Both the position numbers and the translations under genes were made by a program. The notes under the pieces were generated by a model, which was given only the letters and a program-made list of their open reading frames with translations, ran no database searches and had not been told where the DNA came from. From Trichomonas tenax (Eukaryota > Parabasalia > Trichomonadida > Trichomonadidae), in NCBI GenBank assembly GCA_023091735.1, contig JALKBU010000002.1, forward strand, positions 1-64,000: DNA of 64,000 nt, written 5' to 3'. Below are positions 63,605-64,000 of this stretch, piece after piece (within the stretch, counting starts at the first letter, position 1; each line of letters opens with the position of its first letter).

Positions 63605-64000
63605 ATGAATGAAGTTTCTTATGCCCCACAATCGAAAGTTATCAAACCTTCGACAGCACCTGGAGGCGTAAGAACACCCAGACTATACAGCCGTGACATA
63701 AAAAATAAGTATATTCAGCCAAGTAATTCGAGAAATTTACCGACTATCCAGCAAAACGGGGAAGTTAACCAAACCGTTATGCTTAAATCATTGTACAACG
63801 CTTTAATAGAAATAGTCAATAAACTTTTAGCGCATAACAATGCTACAATCAGTTTTAGGAATTCGATATCGTCACAAGTTCAAGAAAATCAAAGATTGTT
63901 TGGATCATTTTTGCAACAAGCGATTAAGCAATTCGGTACCAGTCCAGTTTTGCAAAGAGGAGCAAAACCTGGAGATGTTGCTTCTAACGGACTCCAACAA
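63605..64000 (+). CDS. hypothetical protein, cut by window end
   Basis: An open frame of 132 codons from the ATG at 63605 to the window end. It starts MNEVSYAPQSKVIKPSTAPG, has a Ser/Pro/Arg-rich disordered first 50 residues and then a likely helix (LKSLYNALIEIVNKLLAHNN, QENQRLFGSFLQQAIKQFG). Coding-like composition supports a real gene. No family is recognised from this part. Confidence 0.6.
   Translation, partial: MNEVSYAPQSKVIKPSTAPGGVRTPRLYSRDIKNKYIQPSNSRNLPTIQQNGEVNQTVMLKSLYNALIEIVNKLLAHNNATISFRNSISSQVQENQRLFGSFLQQAIKQFGTSPVLQRGAKPGDVASNGLQQ

Overview
The window looks like nuclear DNA of a parabasalid protist of the trichomonad group, most like Tritrichomonas. The reasons are: AT-rich intergenic DNA; intronless protein genes; stop codons that often read TAAA (the trichomonad poly(A) pattern); an initiator-like TCATTTCTCATTA box before one gene; and lineage-typical families (DUF3447-type ankyrin proteins, Pmp-like beta-helix surface proteins, M60-like surface metallopeptidases, MULE and Tc1/mariner relics). 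The species is an inference.

Layout. 1-17.4 kb is repeat-rich. It holds a Tc1/mariner relic and several copies of a multi-hairpin repeat, two of them a 1.07-kb inverted pair around 9.7 kb of genes. It also holds two TIR elements and five gene loci: an Nse3/MAGE gene, a disordered protein, an aldose epimerase, an Old Yellow Enzyme and a broken ankyrin gene, plus a wrecked M60-like surface protein. 17.4-31.7 kb has a Vps39/Vps3-like tether, a degenerate G-protein-like protein, a secreted alpha-amylase, a WH1/polyproline actin regulator and a CDC25 phosphatase, with hairpins and MITEs between them. 32-40 kb is mostly a graveyard: Pmp-like, ankyrin, MULE and ARM-like pseudogenes and a minisatellite, with one intact IQ-motif gene of SPATA17 type. 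40-64 kb is housekeeping: beta-adaptin, a Gln/Pro-rich protein, uS17, a coiled-coil RING protein, uS9, FOR20/TON1-like, a bromodomain-NET protein, IFT70, SRP19, CK2 alpha, ITPK1, presenilin and a cut-off hypothetical gene. Inverted coding fragments and a second Pmp pseudogene interrupt it.

There is no operon logic; genes lie on both strands. Common themes are membrane traffic (Vps39-like, beta-adaptin, SRP19, presenilin), the flagellum and basal body (IFT70, FOR20-like, SPATA17-like), signalling (CDC25, CK2, ITPK1, pseudo-G protein) and chromatin (Nse3, bromodomain-NET).

The most unusual material is non-coding. (1) A family of about 1.1-1.3 kb repeats is built from successive near-perfect hairpins whose two arms change together between copies. 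(2) Repeat ends sit within about 15 bases of start codons. (3) The motif TTTACATG(A/T)CA recurs in many intergenic regions, often with an AAAGTGAC motif. (4) Some inverted repeats are made from opposed fragments of protein-coding sequence and would fold as long RNA hairpins. All identities were judged by eye, without alignment or database search.
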